The notes under the pieces are model-generated. The model worked only from the letters and a program-made list of their open reading frames with translations. It searched no databases and was not told the origin of the DNA. Below are positions 47,753 to 58,762 of a stretch of 64,000 bases of DNA, piece after piece (position 1 is the stretch's first letter; each line of letters starts with the position of its first letter). The position numbers were made by a program, and so were the translations under genes. This DNA comes from Siphonodentalium dalli (Eukaryota; Mollusca; Scaphopoda; Gadilida; Siphonodentaliidae): positions 135,125,587 to 135,189,586 of the forward strand of contig CP136061.1 of NCBI GenBank assembly GCA_032622095.1. The letters are read 5' to 3'.

Positions 47753-48137
47753 TCTCATATATATTTTGAAGACCTCTGTTTGTCTGTCTGTCTGTATGTA
47801 TGTTTGTTTGTCATTTATACAAATCTACGATTCTCGACCTATCGGGACGAAACTTGGTACGTGTGTGTAGTTTGACCAGGCGGTGGACGTTGTCGTATTG
47901 GTGAGCCCGTGCGGCCGCTTCGCGCATGCGCAGACGAGATCTCGGAAACGGGTGGAGCTATCGACTTGAAATTTGCTATGTGAATGTATCTTGCCCCGGA
48001 TACGAATTTTATCGGGTCGTCGAGCCAGTGCGACGCCAGCTTCGCGCATGCGCAGACAAGATCTCGGAAACGGGTGGAGCTATCGACTTGAAATTTGGTT
48101 TTTGAATAGCCCGGACAACGTCGGGCTCATCGGCTAG
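47753..48137 (+). mobile_element. Array unit 30, subfamily B, two monomers (385 bp)
   Basis: Among the shortest B units. The leader has GACCTATCGGGACG and the first monomer lost three bases (GCGGCCGCTTCGCG). CTAG at 48134-48137. Confidence 0.74.
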
Positions 48138-48574
48138 TCTCTTATATATTTTGAAGACCTCTGTCTGTCTGTCTGTATGTCATTTATACAAATCTACGAT
48201 TCTCGACCGATCGGGACGAAACTTGGTACGTGTGTGTAGTTTGACCAGGCGGTCGTCCTTGTCGTATTGGCGAGCCCGTGCGACGCAAGCTTCGCGCATG
48301 CGCAGACCAGATCTCGGAAACGGGCGGAGCTATCGACTTGAAATTTGGTTTTTGAATAGCCCGGACAACGTCGGGCTCATTTGCTATGTGAATGTATCTT
48401 GCCCCGGATACGAATTTTATCGGGTCGCCGAGCCCGTGCGGCGCCCGCTTCGCGCAGACCAGATCTCGGAAACGGGTGGAGCTATCGACTTGAAACGAAT
48501 GTATCTTGCGCCGGGTACAAATTTTTCTTATATATATTTTTAATAGCCCGGACAACGTCGGGCTCATCGGCTAG
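48138..48574 (+). mobile_element. Array unit 31, subfamily B, chimeric (437 bp)
   Basis: A full terminal hairpin (about 48358-48377) is followed by TCAT and then monomer sequence (TTGCTATGTGAATG) instead of CGGCTAG. A C/D-type piece (TTGCGCCGGGTACAAATTTT) and a second hairpin end it at 48574. Confidence 0.7.
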
Positions 48575-48951
48575 TCTATTATATATTTTGGGAAATCTGT
48601 CTGTCTGTGTGTCTGTTCGCGATGGACTCGAAAACGGCCCAGCCGATTTCGATGAAACTTGGTATGTGGTGGTACTTTCGGTCGGGGAGTGGTATGGGCC
48701 TGTTAATTTGCCCGTGCGACGTGACCTTGACCTTGAAATCGGGTCAATTCAATGTCAAATCGCGAATTTTTATGGGATTTACACGAAATTTGATACATAG
48801 GGTTACTTTTGTCCACTGAGTGTTTTGGACAGGTCAAATCGTGACCCCGACCCGACCTTGACATTCAAAATGGACAATTCAAGGTCAAATCGCGCAATTC
48901 GCCGAAAAGCCGAGGGGAAACAGCCCGGACGAAGTCGGGTCCGCCTGCTAG
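48575..48951 (+). mobile_element. Array unit 32, subfamily A, shortest (377 bp), right end of array
   Basis: (CTGT)n, one CCGATTTCGATGAAACTTGG module, a perfect DR0 at 48722-48736, GTCGGGTCCGCCTG and CTAG at 48948-48951. The flank is TAATATATATATATATG. Confidence 0.74.
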
Positions 48952-49298
48952 TAATATATATATATATGTGATCTTGAGGACGTTACCATTTATGACTATG
49001 GTTTTCTTGTTAGTCGGCGTGCCCAGGTTTTACGGAAAAGGATATGGAGTACATCGTTGGATGGTTATCTTGTATATATTGACTTTTGCTCTCTATAATT
49101 GAATTGATGTTTCACAGTACGGTACCGGTACTTATATACGATCTAGAATTTCGTATATTTGTCACTTGAAAAATACCGACTATATTAAATTTTATGCATG
49201 ACTGAGATATTTCGCCAATCAATTTTCGTACCGTATATATGTGCCTCGCGTCAATGGGTGTGAAATAAATATATATATACGGCAGGATTAAGTTAGGA
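48952..49298. other. Right flank of array
   Basis: (AT)n then about 50 bp (48963-49012, GATCTTGAGGACGTTACCAT) that recurs at 51411-51460 with a few changes. No gene is seen. Confidence 0.5.
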
Positions 49299-49757
49299 TT
49301 AAAGCTACTCAATCCGATCAGGCGGTCCCCATACTATCAAGCTACAACAACAACAACAGCATTTCTTCAAAATATGCTTTAGTTATCAGAATCGATTTAT
49401 TGCAACAAAATAATGCTGACTGTGCACTGTCAGCTATGATACCAAATTTCCCAAAACTTGTTAGTTATCAACATTTTGTTCAACAAAATTTTGATGTATT
49501 ATCACTAAAGTATCACGAAATTTGACCGTATTACCACTTGATTTTAGAGTTATCCATCTTCATCCGCAATTTTGTCCGAGACCCTCCGTTCGACCACGTG
49601 TTTCTGGGCCACCTAGAAATAACAAACTTCAAAAATCAATATGTGATCACTCTAAGCTTTGATGGGTGGTTCCTCGACTCGAATCAAATATTTTTTACCC
49701 CCGAAGCCAAAGAAATAGTAATGTAGGAGCGTCTGATCGGATTTAAGAGTACCTTTA
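49299..49757 (+). mobile_element. TTAA-flanked MITE, copy 4 (most complete, about 459 bp)
   Basis: Left end TTAAAGCTACTCAATCCGAT; right end CGTCTGATCGGATTTAAGAG then TACCTTTAA. The inner ends of both arms are inverted copies. It shares all blocks with copies at 3031, 18851 and 22940. No coding capacity. Confidence 0.75.
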
Positions 49758-52519
49758 AAAAAATTTGAAAAAAAAACCTAGTCTCCTTTGAAAGAATTTT
49801 AGCCGGACCATCTGGCAAACGGAATTAATCATTCATTATGAAAATGAATTCATCATCATCGTTCATGTTTGTAAACGTTATATGCTATAATTTTGTGCCA
49901 GATTATAATCATCTTTAAAATTCACTGTATAATATATGCACCCATATAACACATGAGACAAACTCTTCTTTAACATCTCATTTAATGGATTTTTGGCGAT
50001 GGTGACGGCATTGCATGCGCTGTTGACGACAAAAATGCTTTGTCCACAGAAGAATATCGATATAGGCGTACTGATGGTGTTTATGTGTTAGTATTCGTCA
50101 TCTTGCCTCACGATTAGCTTGGTATGTGTAACTCAGTCTCCGCTGGTTCGTGGTTTCGGAATGTTTCATTATCTTAGATCGCCATATATAATATCTACAA
50201 TTAAGAGACAAGAGGTTTAATCATTAACATCACATAATAATTATGAAGTTTGCAACTTCAAAATTTCATAATAATTATATATGAAGTTTGAAGTTATATG
50301 TGTATATTATATCGAGATTCTCGTGCAGAAATGGGCTAACTCAATACCAACAAAGAAGGGAGATAGCCCCTTTCTGCGTGAGACCCTCGATATATTATAT
50401 ATAATAAAAATTATGTTTGTGAGAAAGAGCCCTCAAAATTACAATCAAATTAATGGCACGGATAGTGGCTTGAACAACATTTGGCACACATCGGGTACAA
50501 AAATATGTTGATATGTGACGTGAACTCAAGCCACTTGCTGACTTTTTAAATACAATTATTGAGTATCTGGGACTATATAATTATATGCATATAATATAAC
50601 ATTTAGTTGATACATTTTCCTGAAAACTGTACACAAATATCTTGATGACGAACGTTCTATTTTTGCATTCCGGCCTATCTGCCATCTATAACATAGTTTT
50701 TATTTTCGCCGGGCACTTCGTACTCAAACAATGGAAATTACGAAGCAGAGCTAGAATATGGAAACCAACAAGAACATTTGAGTACAGTCTCCCTTTAATG
50801 TTCTTGTCAAAATAATAAATATAAAGTGTATCTACTCTGTTGTAAGTACGTAATTATGTAGAGTTGTGCACGCACAATGACCCCATTTCTGAGAACCGTA
50901 TTTAAGATATTTGAATCACCCTCGTCGTCGCAACCACTACTACCACGTATATACCATTACTATATCCGTCTTTTCAGATTCAATTAATTAATGTGACCGT
51001 CGGAATTCTCTTTACGCCACGGTATTAGCTCAGAAAGTCCGTGTTGTCCGCAATTGACAAAATTCCGTGATTTCAATTGTTTAGCCTGTATGCAGTCATT
51101 ACGCGCGCCGCTTGCATACTAATGTACAAATTCTTGTTTCGCCTGGGCGCTGACATAGCGCGGGGGGGGGGTCTATTTATAGAATGTTAATTATTGGGAC
51201 ACATTAAAAGTTGTAGTGCGACCCCGAGGCCGAGCTGTAGTGCGGCCCCCGAGGCCGAGACCGGTAAAATGTGTAGTTGAGAATTTCAATTTCGTTTATT
51301 GGCATTTATATTATGTCAATAATGTTGATGTTTGGTTTGTGATAATTAAGCTATGCCAATTACAAATAACAGAAATGAAAAAGATTCTATAATTACAATC
51401 ATGGGTATATAATATATGATCTTGAGCGCGTTACCATTTCTGACTATGGTTTTCTTATGTAAAGTTTGCCTGCCGCGAAAAACTAAAAGATGGCTGCTTA
51501 TATATGCGAAGTAAATTGTCGAAGTGGAAAAGATGTTAGTGTATAATGACAATATAGGCATCTCAAGAATAGGTAGTTGAAGACCAACATTCACTGGCGG
51601 TGATGGCAAAGTGGGTGTGGTGTGTTTTGCAAAACATATTGTTCAATCTAAATTATGACAACCCGACCATACACGCTGTTGCTGAAAAGGAACACAACCA
51701 TGAGGCAGATAATGATACGGAAAGGCATAGTTAAACTTTAAAATATACATGATATTAGTGTGTGTTTTTACCTCCTTGGACGCAACAAACGTTATTGGCA
51801 AATTCATGGTTAAATTGCAATCGTCGTATATATATAAAGTTGCTTACTTCGGGTGATCATTGTTTGTTCTCACTTTACTATCATTTCCAAAAACTATCAA
51901 TATGCAATGACCATAATTATCTTCTTCTTCTTCCGATTTCAGTCCACCATCAACAGGCTGATGATTATGACTAATTTATTTTGGCAACGGCTGGCGATAA
52001 TTTCTCTTCATGTTTAGGGTTTGTGATAAAATAATTGATTTGATTTGAATTTGATTTGAATTTTTTGTTTTTTTGTTTTTTTATTTTTTGTTTTTTTGAA
52101 TTTGGAGGTCATGATTAGTTGATTGGATTCTTTACTGGGTCGATTGGGTTTTCTATTATGCACGCTATCATATATAGAAATAAAATAACGGATCTATGGA
52201 ATAACCAGCGTCGGCCGGAATAACTGACCCTCGTCATAACTTGCAGTTGTTGTCGTTTCCAGCGTCCGCTAATCCGAATGTTTATATATTTTGTCCAATA
52301 TAACTAAGTGGAACTATATTCCGCCGATATCGGAATAACAGACCTTCGGAATAATGACCCGCCCCTCCTGTATATGGAAATGGGATTTAGATAAATATGC
52401 ACGTCATGTAATCATTAATATCTCGAGATCTCGAGATAATATATGTATTGAGTATGTCGCAAATCAGCCACCGTAAATCATCCATGTGCAAGAAATTTAA
52501 TATTAACACAAAGACTCAC
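49758..52519. other. Unassigned AT-rich DNA with foldbacks and simple repeats
   Basis: It contains a small inverted repeat near 50229-50276 (ATAATAATTATGAA), a local duplication CCCCGAGGCCGAG (51221 and 51248), poly-G at 51162-51170, (T)nG(T)n at 52060-52100 and the palindrome ATCTCGAGATCTCGAGAT (52421-52438). No exon was recognised, although the last SLC46 coding bases or UTR may lie at its right end. Confidence 0.45.
50303..50402. repeat. Foldback element, arms about 36-39 bp
   Basis: TATATTATATCGAGATTCTC...GCAGAAATGGGCTA (50303-50337) pairs with its imperfect inverse AGCCCCTTTCTGCG...CTCGATATATTATA (50364-50402), leaving a spacer of about 25 bp. It resembles a tiny MITE. Confidence 0.6.
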
Positions 52520-52676
52520 ACTATAAAAGCGATTGAAGTCCCTTGAGTTGCAGCCAAGAAGATGAACACTGCTCCCCGAAAGTATGAGACGGTGGCCTGG
52601 TATATCAGATTGGTGACAACCCCACTGACTAGATTACTCGTGGTCTCAGCTGCGAGACAGCTGGCAAACAGTGCTC
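52520..52676 (-). CDS. SLC46-family transporter, exon 3 (C-terminal membrane helices)
   Basis: The acceptor TTTTACATTTTCAG precedes GAGCACTG on the minus strand. The phase fits the previous exon: the split codon gives Gly in DQ-G-ALFASCLAAETT. Residues include ALFASCLAAETTSNLVSG and YFRGAVFIFLAA, which match the last membrane segments of SLC46 proteins as I know the family. The exon either ends at donor GTGAGT (used for these coordinates) or reads on to a TGA at 52516-52518, giving about 472 aa, close to the family's usual 450-480. Which is used cannot be decided here. Confidence 0.78.
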
Positions 52677-52720
52677 CTGAAAATGTAAAAAGATGCAAGC
52701 TATATCGCCAAGTCTGATTA

Positions 52721-53077
52721 TAGTGTGCCTGTCATTTGCAGAATGAGGTCCCCAGAGGGTGAATTTATTGATTCCCCCCTCCGGGGACTTCATTCTGCGT
52801 GGCCGTATCTGCTATGGGAGACATAGACCTCAGATTTGATGTCCCCCAAATGGTGAATATTGTGATGTACACCCATTGGGAACCTCGATTATGCTATGTA
52901 TCGTCTGCCAATTTGGGGATACAGAGAAACTAAACTAAAAAGAAATATAATTTATGTGAAGAAGTTTCTATTGAAATTTGATGATAAACTTTCCAGGGAA
53001 GATGGGGCCTAAGCGGAATGAGGTCCCCAGAGGGTGAATTTAGTGGGGACCTCATTCTGCAAATGAAAGGCACACTA
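52721..53077. mobile_element. MITE with TA ends and double hairpins (357 bp)
   Basis: TAGTGTGCCTGTCATTTGCA at the left is repeated inverted at the right (TGCAAATGAAAGGCACACTA). Each arm holds its own hairpin (GAGGTCCCCAGAGGGTGAAT paired with GGGGACCTC or GGGGACTTC). TA at both ends suits a Tc1/mariner-type target, an inference. It lies inside SLC46 intron 2, 44 bp from exon 3. Confidence 0.7.
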
Positions 53078-53884
53078 AACTCAGGCTTGGTTATCACACC
53101 AATATCTATATATGCACCGAAGAAAAACAATTTAGTCAATATGGCTAGTTAGGTTAGTCAACGGTTTGTCCACATGATGGCTAACTTAACTTAGTCATAA
53201 TACCCAAGGAAGCCAATTAGTCGCAATGACTAGGGTGACGTTAGTCATAACAACCAAGAAGTGGTTAGGCAAAGCGACTGTATATAATTAGGCCATTATA
53301 GACTACAATTGTGTTAGTCAAAATTACTCGGATTGAGTCATAATGACTAACTTATTGCGTGATGATGAAAATGAACGAAACTGTATGATGTGATGGTTTG
53401 ATAATTTGCTGGATATATCCTCTTGCGGACTGGGCAGCAATTGCTATTGGTCAATGAGATCCATTTATACTTACTTTTAGAACGGTATACACGAGACCCA
53501 ATGTATCAGTAGCTCCGTTCTTGTAACCACGTTAATTCTGTTATTCGCTGTCGAATTTTGTTACAAATAGCCATAGGGAGTGCCAAGTATGCTTAAATGT
53601 CGTGTTAGCTTTAATATAACCTACATAATTCCCTTATTATTTTCGCAAAGGTAGTCAAACGGCCATCTGCCTTAAATCAATCATGTTTATGGTGAAATAA
53701 TTTGCACGACATGCCACCGATTTCGAATAACAAATCTTACTGGAGCGCAAATGAATGCAAAATTTGTCGATCCTCTCTCTCATGGGTACCAATCTGGTTG
53801 TCATTTTAAAAGAACAGGCCACTGTTACGTCCTAGTAATGCAAAAATGATATGAATATAATATGACTATTGGTTTTATATGACA
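53078..53884. other. Intron 2 segment with TTAGTCA cluster
   Basis: Between about 53120 and 53360 TTAGTCA or its inverse TGACTAA/TGACTAG occurs about eight times, often as TTAGTCATAA. The remainder is unassigned. Confidence 0.5.
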
Positions 53885-56800
53885 CTAGCAGGGTTACCAG
53901 GCGTTGCCCAGGTTAATGCGATGTGAAACCCTCTGCATGCTGTGGATATTTGTTGGGAATAGAGAATACTCTTGCTCAAAGTGTTATACGTATTTTCATA
54001 AATTGTATATTTAAATAGCATCACAAAACATGATTAGTACAGTCATGGAACATACGTAGTGGCTTATAGTAAGTAATGACCTTGTCAATTTTCATTTTGT
54101 TTATCGCGATTAATCCGTTCCACCAATAATGAAGTATTTATTTATTTACAACTGCGTATACTTCAGACGTTATAATGTGATGCATGAACATCATAAACAC
54201 ATTAGTTCGCAAAGATAAAAGACGACAATTGGGTTTTACATATTGAGATGTATCAATCAATCTAGTGTGTTGGACTAAGAGCTTGATGACACCTCCTGAC
54301 TATCATATCTCCATGAAGATACAGATGTTTCAAAGAAATTTCCAGGTGCACCTCTGTTCATTGTGCTATATATTGGCTAAATATTCTCAGTTTAAAAGAA
54401 ATGTTGCTGCGCAGCGTTTCAGCTACATGTGCCAGGCACAGAGCGAGATTTTGAGTTGTTTATGTCAGTCCATGAGTCTGTTCTAAAACCCTTGTCAGAT
54501 GTCAGTATTGGAGGATCCTGAAAAATCATGTGCTACTGACTGCGTTTTCTTTTATATCAGAAGAAACTATATTTGACTGCACACTGTGACCACTATTTTT
54601 GAACAGGCCTTCCATATCTCTTGACAAATTGTAACTTTTTGTGTGGAAACTGTATTGAATGGAACAGACTCAATTGTGTTATAATATATATGCAATCCTC
54701 TGACGGTTCGAGGTCTCTCCGTTTGCATGAATATATGTATCTCTTAAATAGAATGATAAATATACGTTTAATGCCTTTTCTATGTATCTCTTTTTGCTAG
54801 CTCACTGTGCATGTGAGTGCCTGATTGCCATCCCCATATAAATATGACAGTTGAGAAGATATAATTGTTCAAGCAATTGTTCAAGCGACTTAAGTGGGTC
54901 ACCATTTGTCGAGATTGTGAAATGTGAACGTCCAAAACTCCTTAAAATGATATGGAGATGGCCTGGGTGACTATATCTAACTTTTAGGTGGATATCGGCG
55001 AATAGCAATATTATCAATGATAGTGCATATCCTCTCGCCATCCGTGACCCAAACGACACCAAATGTGATTTAATTCATCGTATATCATTAGAGAAAAACG
55101 TGTATGAATTTGGTGGAAATTAGTGCCAAATATATTTGTATCAGCTTTTGACATATTTAAACCACGCCCATTAGACTCATGGATGCATGATATACTGGAG
55201 ATGATTATATATAGGTTTGGTGGTAATCGGCAACTAAACAAATTCTGAGAATAGTTGTGACCCCACATCTCTCACCCAAACGACAGCAAATTGGCGTCTT
55301 TATATCACACGATGATATTCCTCGTATCATAGAGAAGAATAATATATCAATTTGGTGGAAATCTGGGCTAAAAATAGTTTATTAAATCAATTGTTGATGC
55401 CCCACCCCTGCAACGCTGACTCGAACAACGCCATATCGCGGAGGTGATTGTGTATGCGTTTGGTGGAAATCGGCGACAAAACTATTTCACCATATTTTTT
55501 TATTTTGCCGACCTCTCCCCTTTCTTCCCCTGACACCAACAGCATCACTTTAGAAAATTTAAACCCGCACCATTATCCTCCTTGTAAAAGTTACCCCTCT
55601 TAGAATGCCTTGGTGCCATCTCGATTGTACCGCGTGAAGTTATATATAGAAAGCACACAGACAGACAGAAAGACAGACAGCACGATTTGATTTCTCGTAT
55701 CATTTGAGAAGAACGTGTCTGAATTTGATGGTAATTGGTACTAAAAATATTTTGTATCAGTTTTGGTGACATTCCCGTCCATATTTCGGACACAAGCTAC
55801 ACACACTAAGACTCATTAGAGATTAGAGATGCATATATATGAAATTGGTGAAAATTGGCGAGTATACAAATTCGTATCAAATTTAAGGTCCCCAAATCTC
55901 TCACCCATAGGGCACCAGTTTGGTGTATATAAACCACACAATAAGATTCCTCGTATCACTGAGAAGAATATGTATCAATCTGGTGGAAATCGGCGCTAAA
56001 CATATTGATATCATTTTTTGTGTTCCTCTCACCTCTATACACCACTAACTCGAATGGCCCCACTTGTGACATCCTGAAACCACACAATTTCACTCCTGAT
56101 ATCATGGAGATGATTATTTATAAGTTTGGTGCTAATCGGCGACGAAACAAATTTTTATCAAATTTGGTGTCCACCCCTCCCCTCCCCATCTCTCACCAAA
56201 ACAGCACCACTATGGCGTCTTTAAATCACACGATTAGATTCCTCGTATCATGGATAAGAACGTGTATCAATTTGGTGGAAAATGGAGCTAAACAAATTGT
56301 GCATCAATTTTGGTGCCCGTCTCCCTTTCCATGCACCCCTGACTCGAATGAGGTCACATTTGACAGATTTAAGCCACACCATTAGACTACTCATACCTTG
56401 GGGATGATTTTGTATAAGTGTGGTGGCAATCGGCGACTAAACCAATTATTATCAAATTAGTGCCCACCCCCCCCCCCCCCAATATCTCATCCAAACGACA
56501 ATTTTTGGCGTTGTTAAATCGCACAATTAAATTCCATGAAGAAGAATATATATCAATTTGGTGGAAATCGGCGCTAAAATTAGTTTTATCAATTTTGGTG
56601 CACCTCTCCCCTTCCGCGCATCCCTGACTCGAACGACGCCACTTTTGACACATTTAAACTACACCGTTATATTCTTCATATCGTGGACATGATTATATGT
56701 AAGTTTCGTGGCAATCGGCGACAAAAATATTCTGCCCCTCCCCCTTTTCTGCCCCTGACAACAACGACGTCACTTTAGAAAATTCTAACCCCGACCATTA

Positions 56801-56915
56801 TCTTTCTCGTAAAAAGTTACCCCTAGTAGACCCCTTTGGTATCATCTAGATGGTCCCCTGTGAATTTCTATAGAACACAGACAGACAGACAGACATTCGC
56901 AAATATAGATATAGA
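53885..56915 (-). mobile_element. Helitron-like element in SLC46 intron 2 (about 3.0 kb)
   Basis: On the minus strand it starts TCTATATCTATATTTGCG after A, followed by (CTGT)n (about 56876-56895). It ends CCTGGGCAACGCCTGG (hairpin), TAACCCTG, CTAG at 53885-53888 and T. The interior has degenerate monomers with CGCCGATTnCCACnAAACTT on the minus strand (seen on plus as TTTGGTGGnAATCGGCG at about 55108, 55215, 55349, 55461, 55985, 56271, 56420, 56559). A second CAGA tract lies at 55658-55680, so it may be two fused elements. It encodes no protein. Confidence 0.52.
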
Positions 56916-58465
56916 TTGCATTGCGATGTTAATTGCGATATGACAGATTTTACAATTTCCATCCATATACCGGCCACCGTATTGGTAGCCATCTTGGGGT
57001 TAATATGTCATGTAGTAACCGTCGACGGCATGACATCGTACATACAAATTATATCCACCACGCTACATTATTGTCTTTATGCATTTCGAGAAGATGACAA
57101 AAATAGGCTTTCGATTAATTTTGGACTAAACTAATTAAATATTTAATCAAAAGTTGGGGCCAGGAGGTGCTTTGTGTACCGGTTCACTTAAATGTTATAG
57201 TCGATGGATCGGGATATATATGCTACATAAAACTGTAGCAGTTTATCAACGGCCGTTGTGTTAGTTAAGCCATTTTGGCAAGTAATCGTGCGTTCTTACA
57301 AATTTCACAATTCCCACCTATATACCGGCCACCATATTGGCAGCCATCTTGGGTTATTAGGCCAGTTTTTAAACCAAGACAGAACGAAATTACCGTATAC
57401 ACTAATTATCTCCACCCTTAATACATTATTTTCATTATTGCCTCCCTGAAGAAGACAAAATGCATTTTAGATGATCTTTTTGGGGGGAAAATCTAAAATT
57501 TGTTAAAAAATTGAGCCAGGATGTACATTATGTAATATTTTTACTTTAATGCTCGACTGTGTCGATCGAAACATATATATTAGACAATACCTTAGCAGTC
57601 CACCAGCGGCCGTTGTGTTAATTTCGCAATTTGGCACACAATCGTGCGTTCTGTGTGCTTCACACCACAGCCTGGTGCCTCTCAGCTTTATGGGGGAGGG
57701 TTGATTTTTCTTCCGTTGTTAAAAAATAATGCGACCAACAGCGATAATTGATATATTGGAACGTAGCTAATTGGCAGTAGATTACCATGGTATACAATAC
57801 TTGGGCATAACCATCTTACTTCTGATTCCATAAGAAACGAAAAACAACGCTTTGCGTGAATCGTCATATTCTTCTCACCTAAAAATTATGTGACGTCATG
57901 ACTGTCATTACGAGATTCAATGATTACATGTATTACCTTACTCTGTTTATCGCCCCATGTATCAACATTGGACGAATATCTCTTCTCAAAAGGTGTGAAT
58001 ATACTCTGTCAAATATGTCAACTTTATTTTTAAAATGACCGATTTTATCACCAGGTGCCTCAATAAAACCACGCGGTGCGAAAAAAAAGTCCGCCAATCT
58101 GACAAAGCCAACATACGGATTCCGAAAGTTAAGTGTTCATGCTAACCAACAATGTGGGTCATTCCATCTCGAGGCGACACCTATATCCATATTTGCCTAG
58201 ACTATTAGAAGATATATCTAAATCACTAGCAGATATCTGTTAATTCATAAGGATATATATCTAATTGAGCAGCAGATATCTGTAAATATGGGATAAATAG
58301 AGAAAGTCGCCCCATACTTTTATTATAACCACTATACATTGTGTCCCAAAAGCCACCTGGCTTATATATATAGAATGAGGGCGAATTATTATAATACAAT
58401 ATTAATTATTATTTAGCATAGCTAGGTCTAGCTATATTACTACAGTAATTTCTACAATCATCTAC
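56916..58465. other. Intron 2 segment next to exon 2
   Basis: Contains the 355-bp duplication (56942-57651) and paired GCAGATATCTGT motifs near 58222 and 58268. No exon other than 58466-58549 was recognised. Confidence 0.45.
56942..57651 (+). repeat. Diverged tandem duplication, 355 bp per unit
   Basis: TATATACCGGCCACC(G/A)TATTGG and AGCCATCTTGGG recur at a 355-bp offset (56966 and 57321), as does CGGCCGTTGTGTTA (57251 and 57608). Confidence 0.65.
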
Positions 58466-58549
58466 CTTGGTCCTCCAACCTGACATGGCTTGATAAAACA
58501 CTCCGTATAGTCAGAAACTGCAGGATACCGAACAAGCTGACTCCTGGAA
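58466..58549 (-). CDS. SLC46-family transporter, exon 2 (28 codons)
   Basis: 84 bp on the minus strand between acceptor TTTTTTTTTCAG and donor GTAGAT. In the phase set by exon 1 it reads PGVSLFGILQFLTIRSVLSS then HVRLEDQ, matching the membrane helix and the RSxxSKxVxxEEQG loop of SLC46 proteins as I know the family. Both splice phases agree with exons 1 and 3, which is the strongest support. The other open frame here is spurious. Confidence 0.8.
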
Positions 58550-58762
58550 CTGAAAAAAAAAATCATCGGCGTGTTAACTAACATCGAAAGAATTCTGTGG
58601 TAATTTATGGTATTTATCCAGACAATATTCTGTTTTTCTAAAATTTCGGGCACGCTTCATTTTTGACAATTTGAGGTAATTAATTAATTAATTACCGATA
58701 TTGTTATGGGCGAGTCGGGCTATAGATCCATTGTTTTACTAAATGTCTGGCTGATGAGGCTA

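Larger units (their letters stand above)
25049..48951 (+). repeat. Head-to-tail array of 32 Helitron-like segments (23.9 kb)
   Basis: Nearly every segment ends in a short GC-rich hairpin, 6-9 bases and CTAG. The next begins at the following T with an AT-rich start (TCTCATATATATTTTG, TCTATTATATATTTTGG or TACTATATATTTTGAG) and then a CTGT or GT microsatellite. Subfamilies by 3' end and body: A, hairpin GCCCGGACGAAGTCGGGT; B, AGCCCGGACAACGTCGGGCT then CATCGGCTAG; C1-C3 and D, GCCGCC(G/A)GTGGCGGGC then TAACCTGCTAG. All point the same way. No Rep/helicase is encoded. The Helitron class is inferred from termini and AT context. Confidence 0.8.

Noticed and set aside
58462-58653. 63-aa open frame overlapping SLC46 exon 2
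   Set aside because: Wrong frame relative to splice phase. The correct frame gives the SLC46-like helix and loop.
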